A DNA stretch of 64,000 nt. It comes from Seiridium cupressi. Its lineage: Eukaryota; Ascomycota; Sordariomycetes; Amphisphaeriales; Sporocadaceae. Positions 36,145 to 47,000 of this stretch are shown piece after piece. The stretch is from NCBI GenBank assembly GCA_036674765.1, contig JARVKI010000072.1:124001-188000 (forward strand), read 5' to 3'. Within the stretch, counting starts at the first letter, position 1, and each line of letters begins with the position of its first letter. Both the position numbers and the translations under genes were made by a program. Under the pieces are notes generated by a model. The model saw only the letters and a program-made list of their open reading frames with translations, was not told the DNA's origin and made no database searches.

Positions 36145-37128
36145 ATGGTGGAATGGGATGCCGACTACGTGCCCGGCGTTAAGCTGGGCCTACACTGCGC
36201 GCAGATTCTCCTCGGCTTCGTAATATTCATCCTCGAAATTGTTCTCTTCCGGTCAGATAATGCTACGATAAATGGCAATAACGGTTGGCCATTCGGTCTT
36301 GTAAGTTGGACCACGGGGCGCAAGTCCCCAATCTAGAAATGCATTCGCTGATGGATCTCTCCTTAATAGTGCTTCCTTTCGCTGCCCGCTTGCGTCTACC
36401 TGATGATGGCGCCCCGATGGAAACGAACGCAAAAAATTGCGCAACCGCATGCCATGCTGATGATCGACTGTATATTCGCCATTCTGTGGCTCTCAGCCTT
36501 TGCTAGTCAGGCTGCCTACAACACAGCGAATTCCTGTGGCGACGGCTGCAAGGTCAGCAAGGCCATCGTGGGCATAGCCTTCTTTGAGATTCTCTTCTGG
36601 GCCGCCTCGACCTTCCTGAGCGCATACACGTTGAAATACTACCAGTTCCACGGCAACTTGCCAGGCTACGATAATATCGCACGTAAAGGGGGCCACCAGA
36701 ATATTGATCCGGACAAGGCCGCTTTCTCCATGGCGCCCCACGACGAGGAGGCGTATGCACCCGTCAATGCAGACGATCACGATGACCACAGCAGTACCCC
36801 CTATAATGCGGACTCGTACACCTCCCGCCCCATGTTTGATAGCGAGACCGACTATCGGCCCCACAGTACAACGCCATCTCACGACAACCCATTCGGTGAC
36901 CACGACTACCGGCCTCATAGCACAACGCCATCTCACGATAACCCCTTCGGTGACAGTGGCTACCGGGCGCACAGCGTATCACCAGCCAATGATCCGTACA
37001 GCTCCGGGTACGGCTCGCAGCCCGAGGCAGGTGGACCACGAATCTACGCACCCCCGTCTGCTCAGGAGTACGATGATGGCAGGCCAGCACAGTTCCCTAC
37101 CGCAAATTACGACCGCACTTTGCACTAG
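36145..37128 (+). CDS. MARVEL-domain membrane protein with NPF repeats
   Basis: Four-helix membrane protein of 304 aa, probably at the plasma membrane. Exons are 36145-36300 and 36370-37128; the 69 bp intron (GTAAGT...AATAG) falls between codons. Hydrophobic segments lie at about 12-35, 49-65, 78-99 and 114-139, and conserved positions such as QPHAMLMIDCIF, SQAAYNTA and a paired-Cys loop (CGDGC) match fungal MARVEL proteins. The cytosolic tail (about 150-304) is hydrophilic and holds two 18-residue tandem repeats (36850-36903 and 36904-36957), DYRPHSTTPSHDNPFGD plus one residue, and a degenerate third. Each full repeat carries one NPF tripeptide, the classic ligand of EH domains in endocytic adaptors. 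The frame opens upstream at a TTG; ATG 36145 (MVEWDADYVP) matches the family start. Confidence 0.88.
36850..36957 (+). repeat. Two 54-bp in-frame tandem repeats
   Basis: Two nearly identical 54 bp units encode DYRPHSTTPSHDNPFGDH and the same with a final S. Differences are mostly at third codon positions, so the protein repeat is being kept while the DNA drifts. A partial third unit follows. Confidence 0.9.
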
Positions 37129-38126
37129 GTCGCTGGCCGCGAGGATGATATGAGGCGGGACGACCATGAACCATGACATAGACTTTGCATTTGGTTTATT
37201 GCTAGGAAGGAGGCATGTAAGAGTTCCCTGCTATGACCTGGTAGTTTTGGCCAGCGCAGACATATATGCATATATATTTGCTTTCTGGGTGGTTATAGGC
37301 GTTTTGGTATATCTTGGTTGGGGACTGGTTTGAGTAAGCAGGCAGGACTGTGTGGGTAGCTTAAGTAACTACTTCAGCACCCAATCCTACAACTTTTCGA
37401 CCGCACAGAATCCGTGACAATACTGCTATACTAGGTAATGTGGCCACTAGGTGGTTTCTAGTGTCAGTACATCCCCAGCTACGTATATATTGCTTGTGGG
37501 ACCAAGGCAATGGCAGTAGGGAAAGCAACGTTTCATGAAACCCGCCACGGGAAATTGAGGCTCAATTGGCTTCATTGGCGTGTACTAGGGCAAAAACCTT
37601 AATTTCACTTCATTGAAGGCGAGAATCGGCCAAAATAGGTCATGCTAACGTGGTGTCGAGGTGTTGCGTGGCACCTGCCTCTTTCGGCGAGCTGTCGTGC
37701 GAGGGACCACAGAACACAGGGCTAAGCGTAAGGCTGCAGACGGAAGATTTTCTGCACAGTTTAAAAAAAATTGTCCGTCTGCGAGTTTAAAAAAGACTAT
37801 TGACAGCGGCGACCTGCCTCAGAGCAGAGGGATGGGTGCATGGGTATACGCGTCGGGTGGTGATGCAAGAGTATAATGCCCGTTGGACCAGGGCCCATGG
37901 GTTGTAAGGCTGAGGACGGGTAATGCGTGCTTCAAGGTACGATAGGACGTATGAAAAGATGGCGGGCGCAATACAGTTTTGTCCATGTCGATTGATATCT
38001 CAGTATTCGTCGATTGGACTCGGGGGTGCTAATGCTGATGCTGGCCAAAAACCTTGACGGTCGAGTGCCCCCTTTTTCCCTTTCCAACTCCAAACGCCAT
38101 AACAATGCACTCCAAAGTCAAAGTCC
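37129..38126. other. Intergenic region between MARVEL and Nop16 genes
   Basis: About 1 kb between convergent 3' ends. It contains an AT-rich stretch with alternating TATATGCATATATAT near 37262 and short A-runs near 37760-37795. No gene seen. Confidence 0.5.
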
Positions 38127-38810
38127 TCACAACTCGCCCATGAGCTTCCTCAGCCTCTTTGAGATGTCCGCTTCCGTCTGCTGCATGGGATTCAGCTTGC
38201 GGTCTCTCGCCATGGCCCTCGTGTTGTCCCCGTACTTCGCCACCAAGCTCTCCAGCCACTGGCGCTCCCTCTGACTCTGTGTGCGAGGTTTCTTCTCCCT
38301 CGGCCGGTTCGCCTCCTCCTCCAGCTGCTTCACCACGTCCGTCCGCGTGTCCTCGATGCCGCCCCATGTCTCGCCATCATCTGGGAACTCCTCCTCGGCC
38401 TCCGAGTCCGTGTCAAACTCATTCAGCGGATCGTTGAGCGGGTTCTCCCGGCCCTTGCTCGTGCTGCCCAGGATGCGCACAATCTTGCCATTCTCGTCGC
38501 GCTCGACTCGCACCTCGCTGAACACGGTGTCCGAGCCCGTGCTTTGGATGACGAAGGGGTCGACTGGCTTGGTGCTTATTTTCTTGTTCTTGGAGACCAG
38601 GTCCGGCTCCGCACCACCTGTGGGGGCCTTCAGGCGGGACACGAGACCGAGACGGCGGTAGTTTTGCGTCGTCGTCTCCTTCTTGTCCCAGTTCCTCGCG
38701 ACGATGTCGTTCCCGAGCGGGTTGCGCAGCTTGGGACTACGGCGGGACGAGGGCTGGCGGACTTTGGAGCGCGAAGAGCGATTCTTGCGCTTCTGGAGGT
38801 CACGACCCAT
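38127..38810 (-). CDS. NOP16: Ribosome biogenesis protein Nop16
   Basis: Nucleolar 60S-subunit assembly factor of 227 aa. The start MGRDLQKRKNRSS, followed by a basic stretch and LGNDIVARNWDKKETTTQNYRRLGLVSRL, is the family's hallmark N-terminal block. The middle is acidic (NEFDTDSEAEEEFPDDGE), and the C-terminal block (QSQRERQWLESLVAKYGDNTRAMARD, ending KRLRKLMGEL) contains the other conserved helix region. The length matches fungal Nop16. The open frame runs upstream to 39014, but that extension has no family similarity, so the ATG at 38810 is used. Single exon. The upstream neighbour is a gene-poor stretch. Confidence 0.93.
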   Translation of the reverse strand: MGRDLQKRKNRSSRSKVRQPSSRRSPKLRNPLGNDIVARNWDKKETTTQNYRRLGLVSRLKAPTGGAEPDLVSKNKKISTKPVDPFVIQSTGSDTVFSEVRVERDENGKIVRILGSTSKGRENPLNDPLNEFDTDSEAEEEFPDDGETWGGIEDTRTDVVKQLEEEANRPREKKPRTQSQRERQWLESLVAKYGDNTRAMARDRKLNPMQQTEADISKRLRKLMGEL

Positions 38811-41467
38811 TTTGGGTGGGTGGGTGATGAAGGGACGAGTGATTCGACGAGGAGAGAAGAAGCCGGTAGCTGGGGTTGCGCTTTGAATCCGCTTCGCAAT
38901 CGTGACCTTGGTGCAAGTAGTCTCTTCAAGCCGCTTCAACGATTGCTTCGACTTGCCCGTCCCGCCTTCCCAAATTTTTGTTATCTGAATCTGATAACGG
39001 TTTGATAAGACCACTGATAAGAAACGTGGCGCCCATTCATGGCTGTGCTAGCTGTGGCGCAAGTACCTCCTCTAGCTCCCCAGCAACGCTTACTCATCCA
39101 CTCCTCGCTTCGATGATCTGACAGATCTGCTGACATGTGCTCCTCCTTCTGCTCGATCCCTCATTGTCGCCCGGAATTGCCGACAGAGGTACATACCACA
39201 ACTTCTTTGCCCATATTTTCTCAGCCACGCCCGATCTCTCAAACATGTGTAATCTCCGCGAAACTTTGTCCATAGTCTCAGGAACAAACCTGCTAGCATG
39301 TGTTTCTGGTGCTCGGACGTACGTCACGTGCTAGACTATACTCCCGCCGTGGTTGCTGTGGTGCCAAGCCCGTTGGGACATCGGGTTAGTTTCCTATCTG
39401 AACCGCCGATGTCCTGCGGCAGCGGCAGAGTCCGGTTCTCGAACCCTGCAACCTGCAAGACATGGGGCCTGACTGGGCCGACAAGGACAGGACGGGAGCG
39501 GACAAGTTTACGACCCTGGACCACCCTCACCCTTGCCATCGACGCTAAAAGTACCCCTGTAAAAAGGACCTCTCCACAGATGCGCCAAAACTCGCTGCGC
39601 TCTGCGCTATGGTAAGTAGTGCCGGCACAGGGGAGGGCACTTTCAGTATGGAGCAACCGGGGGCTCCAGAGGCCAAGCTCATTCTGCTTAACAGGAACTC
39701 CCCACATGAATGGTAGGCTGCTCGGTAGCGGCCGGAGCACCTACATAGCATGCGGACCCAGAGCAGGCCAAGCTTTACTGTCTGCTCCCCTATGCACCTA
39801 GCTGCTGGATGGGCACTATCTTAAGCGGTTCCTTTGGCAGGGGAGGCGCCTAGTGCCTGCAGCAGCAGTCGATAGCCTCGAGGTGATTGCATGTGTATGT
39901 AGCATGCTACCGGCTGAGGGTTCGTGATATGTCCCAGGCCAGCACTATCACGGACGCTACATTGTATGGTATGATCAGATGCTAGCTCTGGAGTTGATGT
40001 GACGGCTGGTTCGGTGCTGCAATGGCAGTTCCACGGTCCGTGATCTTCGGCCGTGTCCACAAGAACTGCTGTGATTACCAGGTGACATTTTAGAAAATCA
40101 TAACAAGCTTTCTTATTATTTATCGCGGCAAGCCAGGCTGGGGCTCCTCTAAAAACAGCAATCGCCGTATTGAGATCTCAATGCCTGGAAAGATGTCATG
40201 AGGTCTTGAGGCTAAGGCGCATAGATAGCGTACACAAGTCGAAAGGTCAGCAGTCTTGCGCGTGGGTGTGTTCAGGTAACAGTTCTGGCTCGCGCGAAGT
40301 CACCGCAGTATCTCGCGGTCCACACACCAGCCATACCTACCATGATTAGATAGAGAGTCGAAGCTGCTTTGTGGCTGCTGACCATGGTGAGGCTACCGCG
40401 CAGCGAAGTCTTCGTGCAGCATTCTTTTCATTTTCCACTTGTGCTACAGATCAAACATCCGCCAATGAAATCTGGGGGTTTCCCCTGGGGGGTTCGCGGC
40501 CGAGGTGGGTGGTGGTGGTGGTGCAAGTGGGACAGGCCCTTACCTGCGCGTCAATCGAGATGTGACTGCGACTATGATCGACCTTGCCTAGGCAGCCTAT
40601 TGCATCAATCCGGCACCCCTGGTCCAGAAAGAATACCTCCCTCCAGATTTCTGTACATGTCGATAAACTCCACCTTTTCAAGCCGGCGATCAAGCTCCCC
40701 CTTCGAACGTTTAGGCTTGTGAGCGGGTTGAATGAGGTCAGTGCTGAAGATCAGGGTCTTCTCGCTCTGATACTGTACGTAGTCATTGTCGTTATCTGGA
40801 CGTAGTGTTCGCTTACTGGGGTGGGCCTGTTAAGCGATACGGCGTGTTCATCCTTTGCTCTGGCAAGTATGCACGTCGTGTTGAGCAGCGTCTCGGCTAC
40901 GCACCAGAGCGAGTTAAGCGGCCGAACGTGACGTCTTACACGAACACTTGGCTGTACATCTTTCTCGCGTTCCACGATCGACTGGAGGCATTTGATATCT
41001 GTGACTCATGGGGATTTGAAGATGCGTAGCATTGAAGATGGGTATATTCGAATTACATCAAAACAGTTATCGCAAGCAGTAGCAACGCGCAGTGCGTAAG
41101 TGCGCTCATGAAGGGTATTTTCGCCGTCAGACGCTCGTAGTATACCAAACCCCAGCGTTTCTGACCATGTTGCCCGCCTCCCAATACCCGACCCCTTTCT
41201 TTCCCGCCGACCGCCCAAAGGCACGAAGGCCTCTTTTCCTGTATCAGACCAAAAAAGCCAGTATCATATCCGTAAACCGTAAAACCATAAGCCATCAACA
41301 ACATGCTGCTAGGTATACAATAACGTGAAAACCAAACAAAAGACGTCTGCAGCCTTTGTAGTTAAGACGTAAGAGAAAGAAAAATACGAGCATGTAAACC
41401 AAATCAAAGCAAAGTTCTTCCCGTGCTGTAAAGATAATGAAATGGATAGAGTAACAAAACCAGAGAA
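38811..41467. other. Intergenic region
   Basis: About 2.7 kb between the Nop16 5' end and the 3' end of the second zinc-cluster gene. A short GGT-type simple repeat lies near 40505-40520. Frames are short and unrecognised on both strands. Confidence 0.5.
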
Positions 41468-44085
41468 CTAAAACATGATCCACTCTACATCAACGCCTGG
41501 TCCGCCGATGCATTTTGTCCAATTAAAGGGGCCGCGTGTCTGCAGGCCCAGCTTGCTAGGACTGGAGGCGTTGTCGCGTAGGTCACCGACCCATAGGCGC
41601 TCGAGGACCTCGATGGCAGACAAGTTGTTCATGTAACCGCTGCGGGACATAATGTCGCGGCATTTGTTGCGCACGATGTTCTGCTGGAGCTCGTTGACAC
41701 ATTCGCTGCCGGCAACGAATAAAGGCCAGAGAAGGAACTTCTCGGCACTGCCACCGGACTCGAGAGAGGTGGCGTAGTAGACAACCTGGCTGACCAGATT
41801 GCGGAAATTGTTGTGACTTGAAGGCACATTGGGAGAAGCCAGGCGCTCAGTGTAGAGGAGAGCAGCGTAGCGGAAAGCTTCGGAAAGAGAGCTAAGATCC
41901 CTGACCTGAGTCGCAGTAAGGCTGCCGGGCAGGGAAGCAGCGATTCTCGCCGAGTCGAATTCCCAGCTTTGCAGAGCATTGCGCGCATCCTTCCATTCAC
42001 GCCAGAAAGTGGACCGCTGGTCATCGTAACTGGGAGAGGAGCAAAGCCCAGTTCCGAAGGTATCGTCGTCATCCAGTTGGCCACCAAAGCCGCTGCCGTC
42101 AAAACGAGGAGCTTGAACACCCATGCTAAAGAAGTCGCTCAGTTGAGAAGAGTTCTTGAACGTATTGCCCAGGGGAGAGCCAAGTGGAGAAGCGACTCTT
42201 GGAACACTCATGCGTCCAGTGGGTGAAGCAATGGCGCTGGATACGGATCGGTGCTGTGAGAGGAGGTTCAGGCGGCCGAGTTTGGAGACGGTCTTGAACA
42301 GCTCCCTGTCACAACCAACCCAGTTCTCAGCACCAGCTGGAAGCAGGTTGACGTCAGACGAGACGCCGTAAAAAGCGTGGTTGAGCTGGGCTTCTCGGTC
42401 ATTGACACTAGCAGAGATGGCATCAAAGTAGGTGAAAATAGCTTCCATCCATGCAGAGTCATTTGAAGCTTGATAAGGAGCGGAGTTGCGCATGCTCAAG
42501 ATCTTCTTCACGCCAGCAAACTGTGTAGCAAACTTGGCAATTCCAGACTCGACCATACGGTAATGGCAGAGCAGGAGGATGGTTCCCAGGACCGAGTCGT
42601 GGCATGACTTGCTGGGATCGTTGAGTTGTTGGTTGAGAAGGTGGACGGCTAGGTTGCGGTGCTGATACTCCTCTGTCAAGGGCAGGTCCTCAGAGGAAGA
42701 CTCGGATTGCTCCGACAGAAATCGATCTGGAGAATCTTTGCCATGCTGACCTAGGCTCAGCTTCCTCTTCATCCTCAGGTTGCAGGCAGAAAGGGCGCAG
42801 ATGGCGTGTTGTAAGCTTCTGCTGCTGGCAGCGAGGCGAAGGATGTGGTCCCGGAAAGGATTTGTAGGACCGTCGATAAGGACCATGGAGGGGCACATGA
42901 TGTTTTCGTAGTAGTCCATGAAGAAGGGCATCTTTGTGATCAAGTCGGGACTGATCTGCATTGTTGGGGTGTCATACGGCGCAATTGCTGCGATTGCTGC
43001 TGCTGTGGCAGCCGCAGTGGTGTGGTCGAACATGTGCTGCGTGGGATCCTCTTCCTTTAGAATTGAAGCGGCCCAAAAAGTAGCGGCTGCGGGACTGGTG
43101 CCGTAGGACTCAACTTCGTGTACGCCTTTTCGAAGTTAGCGCTGCCCAGTGAGTCGTCGAAGAAAAAGTACTCACTGAGAGTATCAGCATCACTAAGAAG
43201 TCTTGCGTGGTTCATCTGGTGCTCAAACCCGTCATGGTGGGATCCAAGGCTAGAGCTGGGCTCAGACGGTGCGTAGACCAGACTGGGGCATGAGGTAGGA
43301 GCGCGCTGGTGGTCGATCATGATGGCCGAGACTGGACTCTGTGGGACTGGCGAACCATGGCCGCTATAGCTGTCATACATGAGAGTAGGACTGTGCATAT
43401 AGGGCAGCTCGTCCCGCGAAAATTGGCTCAATGGAGATAGTGTATAGTCAACATCACTGAGGCCATCTACCGCAGGCGAAAGCCCGTCAGTGATGAGAGG
43501 GAAATGCCCCAGTGAAGTGTTGAGTCTGTGCATCTTCGGGTGCTCATGACCACCAAGATTTGCTGAATAGGGGATACCGGCCCAACTCGTGGGTGTTGTT
43601 GGTGGTATCGGCTCGCCTTGCGTGAATCGTGTAAAGTCATGGTATGTGGCGAATGGTGTTGCAGGGAGAGAGGCCGCATGTCCGCCGTGGAGGTTGATGT
43701 CATCGCGATGCGAGCTCGTGGGAGAGCTGGCGCCATGATCGCTCCATTGGCTGGATGTCGTGTTGGCTCTGGATCGCGGAGTGGGCTTCTTGTTGACTGG
43801 GGCGACTGGAGGTGCCTTTGCGATGGGTAATGAGAGACCTCGGAGCTTGCCACGACTTGCCACGCCGACACCCCAGGTCAACTGCGTCTTGTAGCCGGAG
43901 CACTCATTTCCTACTTCCAGGCATTGCGAGCAGTAGGGTCTCCGGCGATCGCACTTGGCTCCCCTCTTGACGCAGGCGAAGCAGTCGTCCGCAGCTCCTC
44001 CGGCGGGGGCCCGTCTTCTGCGCTTGCGGGCAGCCTGCGTCTCTTTCGACGCAGCAGGTTGTTGTGAAGGAAGTGCGACTGTCAT
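41468..44085 (-). CDS. Zn2Cys6 transcription factor, Moc3-like, complete
   Basis: DNA-binding regulator of 855 aa in two exons (minus strand: 44085-43176, then 43125-41468). The 50 bp intron has donor GTGAGTAC and a GCTAAC branch point; the joined frame reads LLSDADTLS then VHEVESYGTSPAAATFWAAS. The N-terminus has a basic KRRRR stretch and a zinc cluster with Cys at 35, 38, 45, 52, 55 and 62. The block after it, GYKTQLTWGVGVASRGKLRG, is characteristic of fungal factors annotated as Moc3-like. A Ser/Pro-rich linker and an Ala-rich run (AAATAAAIAAIA) precede a long helical C-terminal region of the fungal transcription factor 2 type (PFRDHILRLAASSRSLQHAICALSACNL). Unlike the factor near 14 kb, this one has its full regulatory domain. 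Target genes are unknown; the Moc3 assignment is a family guess. Confidence 0.87.
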
Positions 44086-47000
44086 TTTGGAAATATATGC
44101 ACTATGCCGAGTGCCTGGTGTAAAACAGACTGGTACTATGATGCGGTTGCAAGAAGAGTTCGGATGGTAGGGTGATCTAAGCTCGGCGCCGTCTGCAACT
44201 TCTGTCCATCAACGGGAAGGTCTTTGACTGGCGTGGGTAAATGGAGTTAATATGGAAAAAAAAGGGAGATGGGGGTTTGTCGAGGTGAGAGGTCATCGGC
44301 ATTCACGAGGTAGTTATGTAGACCAAATGGGACGATGGGGAGATATACGTCTGTAGATGTTAACGAGAGACGAAACATGGAGCTACATTGCTTGCTCGCG
44401 CAGGACATCCCACACTCTTTAGGTTGTAGTACCCCCCGAGTACATGCAGGACCCTCCTCGGCGATGGGTCCCTCTGCCGTTATTGTCAGGGAGGCGATAG
44501 CATACTGGGGTGGTGGGCGCGAGCGTTGGCAGGAACTACGAGGGTGGTACAAAGATGGCAGAGCATAGACGGCCGGGGCAATTCGACCAACCAGTGGGAC
44601 GCGAGCTTTGCTAGATCTGCGGGTATAACCTCGCAGACAAGGGCGTTGGATAACGACCAGGGGGCCCCCAGCAGGAACTATACACCCATGTCTAGCGCTG
44701 CTGTTTAAGTTGAGCGAGGGTCAGGGGTGCACTTCGAGTCCAGCGAAGGCCTAGGGGCATGCAATGACACCGTTGGCCGCCTGCCGCCACGGCGTGTGTG
44801 GGATGGGGGGTTGAAGAAGAATATCATCATTCGAGAAGATGGGCGGAGAAGGTGGCTTGACTGTCTGAGAGGTCGAGCCCGAGGCCAGCAGTGATCCTGC
44901 CAAGATCGAAGTTCATCTTGCAGTACTCCTGGTTTGAGGCTATGACAACACCATCACATGTGTGCCTGCGAAACACGTGAGAGAGTGGGCGCGCAGCTCT
45001 CCAGTCAAGCGGCGCTCAGGTCTCAAGCGACGCGGAGTATTCTTCGAAAGTATCGAGGAGAAACAACGCCCTGTCGCCCAGGACGGACGGGCTCTCGTAG
45101 CAACAAGCATTTTTTGCACCTGCGCGGCGGCTTTGCAGGGGGCCAGCGGGGGGGTGCAAAGCGCCCGTCCACCACGTCCAGGGGTCAGGCCTGGGGCTAG
45201 TACCCATACGGAGGTCTCTTCGCTCCGATCCACTGAGATGACCGCTAAAGCTGCAGCCCAGGACCGTCATCCATCTCGAGCAACTCTCCCGCTCTGGCAT
45301 ACACGCTTGTCCGAGTCCCACGGAAGAGCGATACTCACGAGCCTTGTATCTCCCATCGTACCGTCTCGACTCTTAAGACACCGGTGATATTATCACGCTG
45401 CATAGTGTTTACATCAGATGGTTGTGTGAACTATAGTAGAGCTGTCTGCGATACGTGTGGGCTGCTGTTCTCATGAAGCGATTTCAATCGCATCTGGAGC
45501 AAATCTCCGGATAGACTGAGAGACTCGGCCCTGCCGTGTACCCGAATTGTTCCCATGAGTGAGACCGTTCTGTCAGCGACTTTCTTGGCATAGGCGATCA
45601 GGGCCTTCCTCTCTATCAGGGTAATCATGACTGTTGCGCAATCAGGTTGTTGACGTTTGCTTGGAACCGTTTGAACTTGCATTTTGGAGAGGTCTAACGC
45701 CACATTTTAGAGTTGTACGTAAGGTTGACTAGCATTCCTTTCCCATGCCGTCGACCATATTTCTATGCGCATGGCAACCTAGCCAAAACCAAATACCTAG
45801 GTAACTAACTCACTAGTTACGCTTATACTGTATTCGAGCGAACCTACCATGGCATGACGGTCACTACTAAGTGTCCACACTCCGCAGTAATAGTCTGCTC
45901 AGCCGTTGTCAACAATGATTTGTGAACTGGCGGCATGATGGCGAATGAGCTCATATTACAGGCTGCATAACATATCGTCCAATGGCGCGCCACCTTCAGG
46001 AACAGCGAGGTCTGGATTCAGGTTATGCCCAGGATTGGGACGCTGCAATTGGTGTGAAGCGCATTTAAAGTAGGCATTAGGGGGGTCACTCGCTCTCCCC
46101 CATCTCTCGCCGGCGGTAATGCAAATCGGGCCACCGAGCGAACGATGTTTAGAGCGCCAGGCGGTGATTGACCTCAATGCGAGATTCTGGAGAAAACCGT
46201 TCCTGGCATGAACTGGTCAAGAGTAGGAAGAGGGTTGTGCCCGCATTGACAAGTCCATCGTATGCCGGCGGTGCACGATGAGTGGTTGGAATAGACTTGG
46301 AGCTAGACCCTAGTTCAACCGATTAATGTCATTCTCTGAAATAGGGCACCTATGAAAGATGAACCTGGCGACGAGGCAGGACAATGACAGTAGCGGCATT
46401 TCGGCGGCTTGAAAGGAGTGCGATAACCTCGCATTAGCTCGAACTGATGGCGGCAAAGACGATTGCGCTCAGAGGAGCCCTCGAAGTCTGCATTGTACCA
46501 AGTACCGTAGCAGGCTCATGGAACAGAGTGTAGATGATGTGAGGCCGGGAATACGAGCAGCCCTTGTGGAGTGGAGAAACAGAACAGACAGCGATGGAGA
46601 TACGAGTGAACCCCTGCCTGGCAATTCTATCATAATTCAAGCGGAAGGCATTCGAGCAACGAACTACAGCAGGCTTGCATGTGCGATAGCACATACGGTA
46701 GTCAACTAGTGTAGTGCGTATACTGCATCGTCATGGGGTCGTCCCCTCTCTCCCCTGCGAATAGTCGCACTTCCCACTTTCCGTACTGCGTTCACGAGGT
46801 TCGCGGTGAGGTATCCCCTGGTGATTGCAGCTGGCTATTGCATGGTGCTGTCTTAGGAGTGTGACATAGGTGAAGCTTGGTGCAGCTTTACTGCAGGTCA
46901 GCGTCGGTGGTGCATTCGATGCCCGACGGTTGGCGCATATGCAGCAGGTTCACGATGGGGGCACAGAATGCGCACAATGTTTCCACGATCCTTCCATCGA

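Noticed and set aside
36493..36972. 159-codon frame antisense to the MARVEL gene
   Set aside because: It is a mirror of the tandem repeats and the Asp/His-rich tail on the coding strand.
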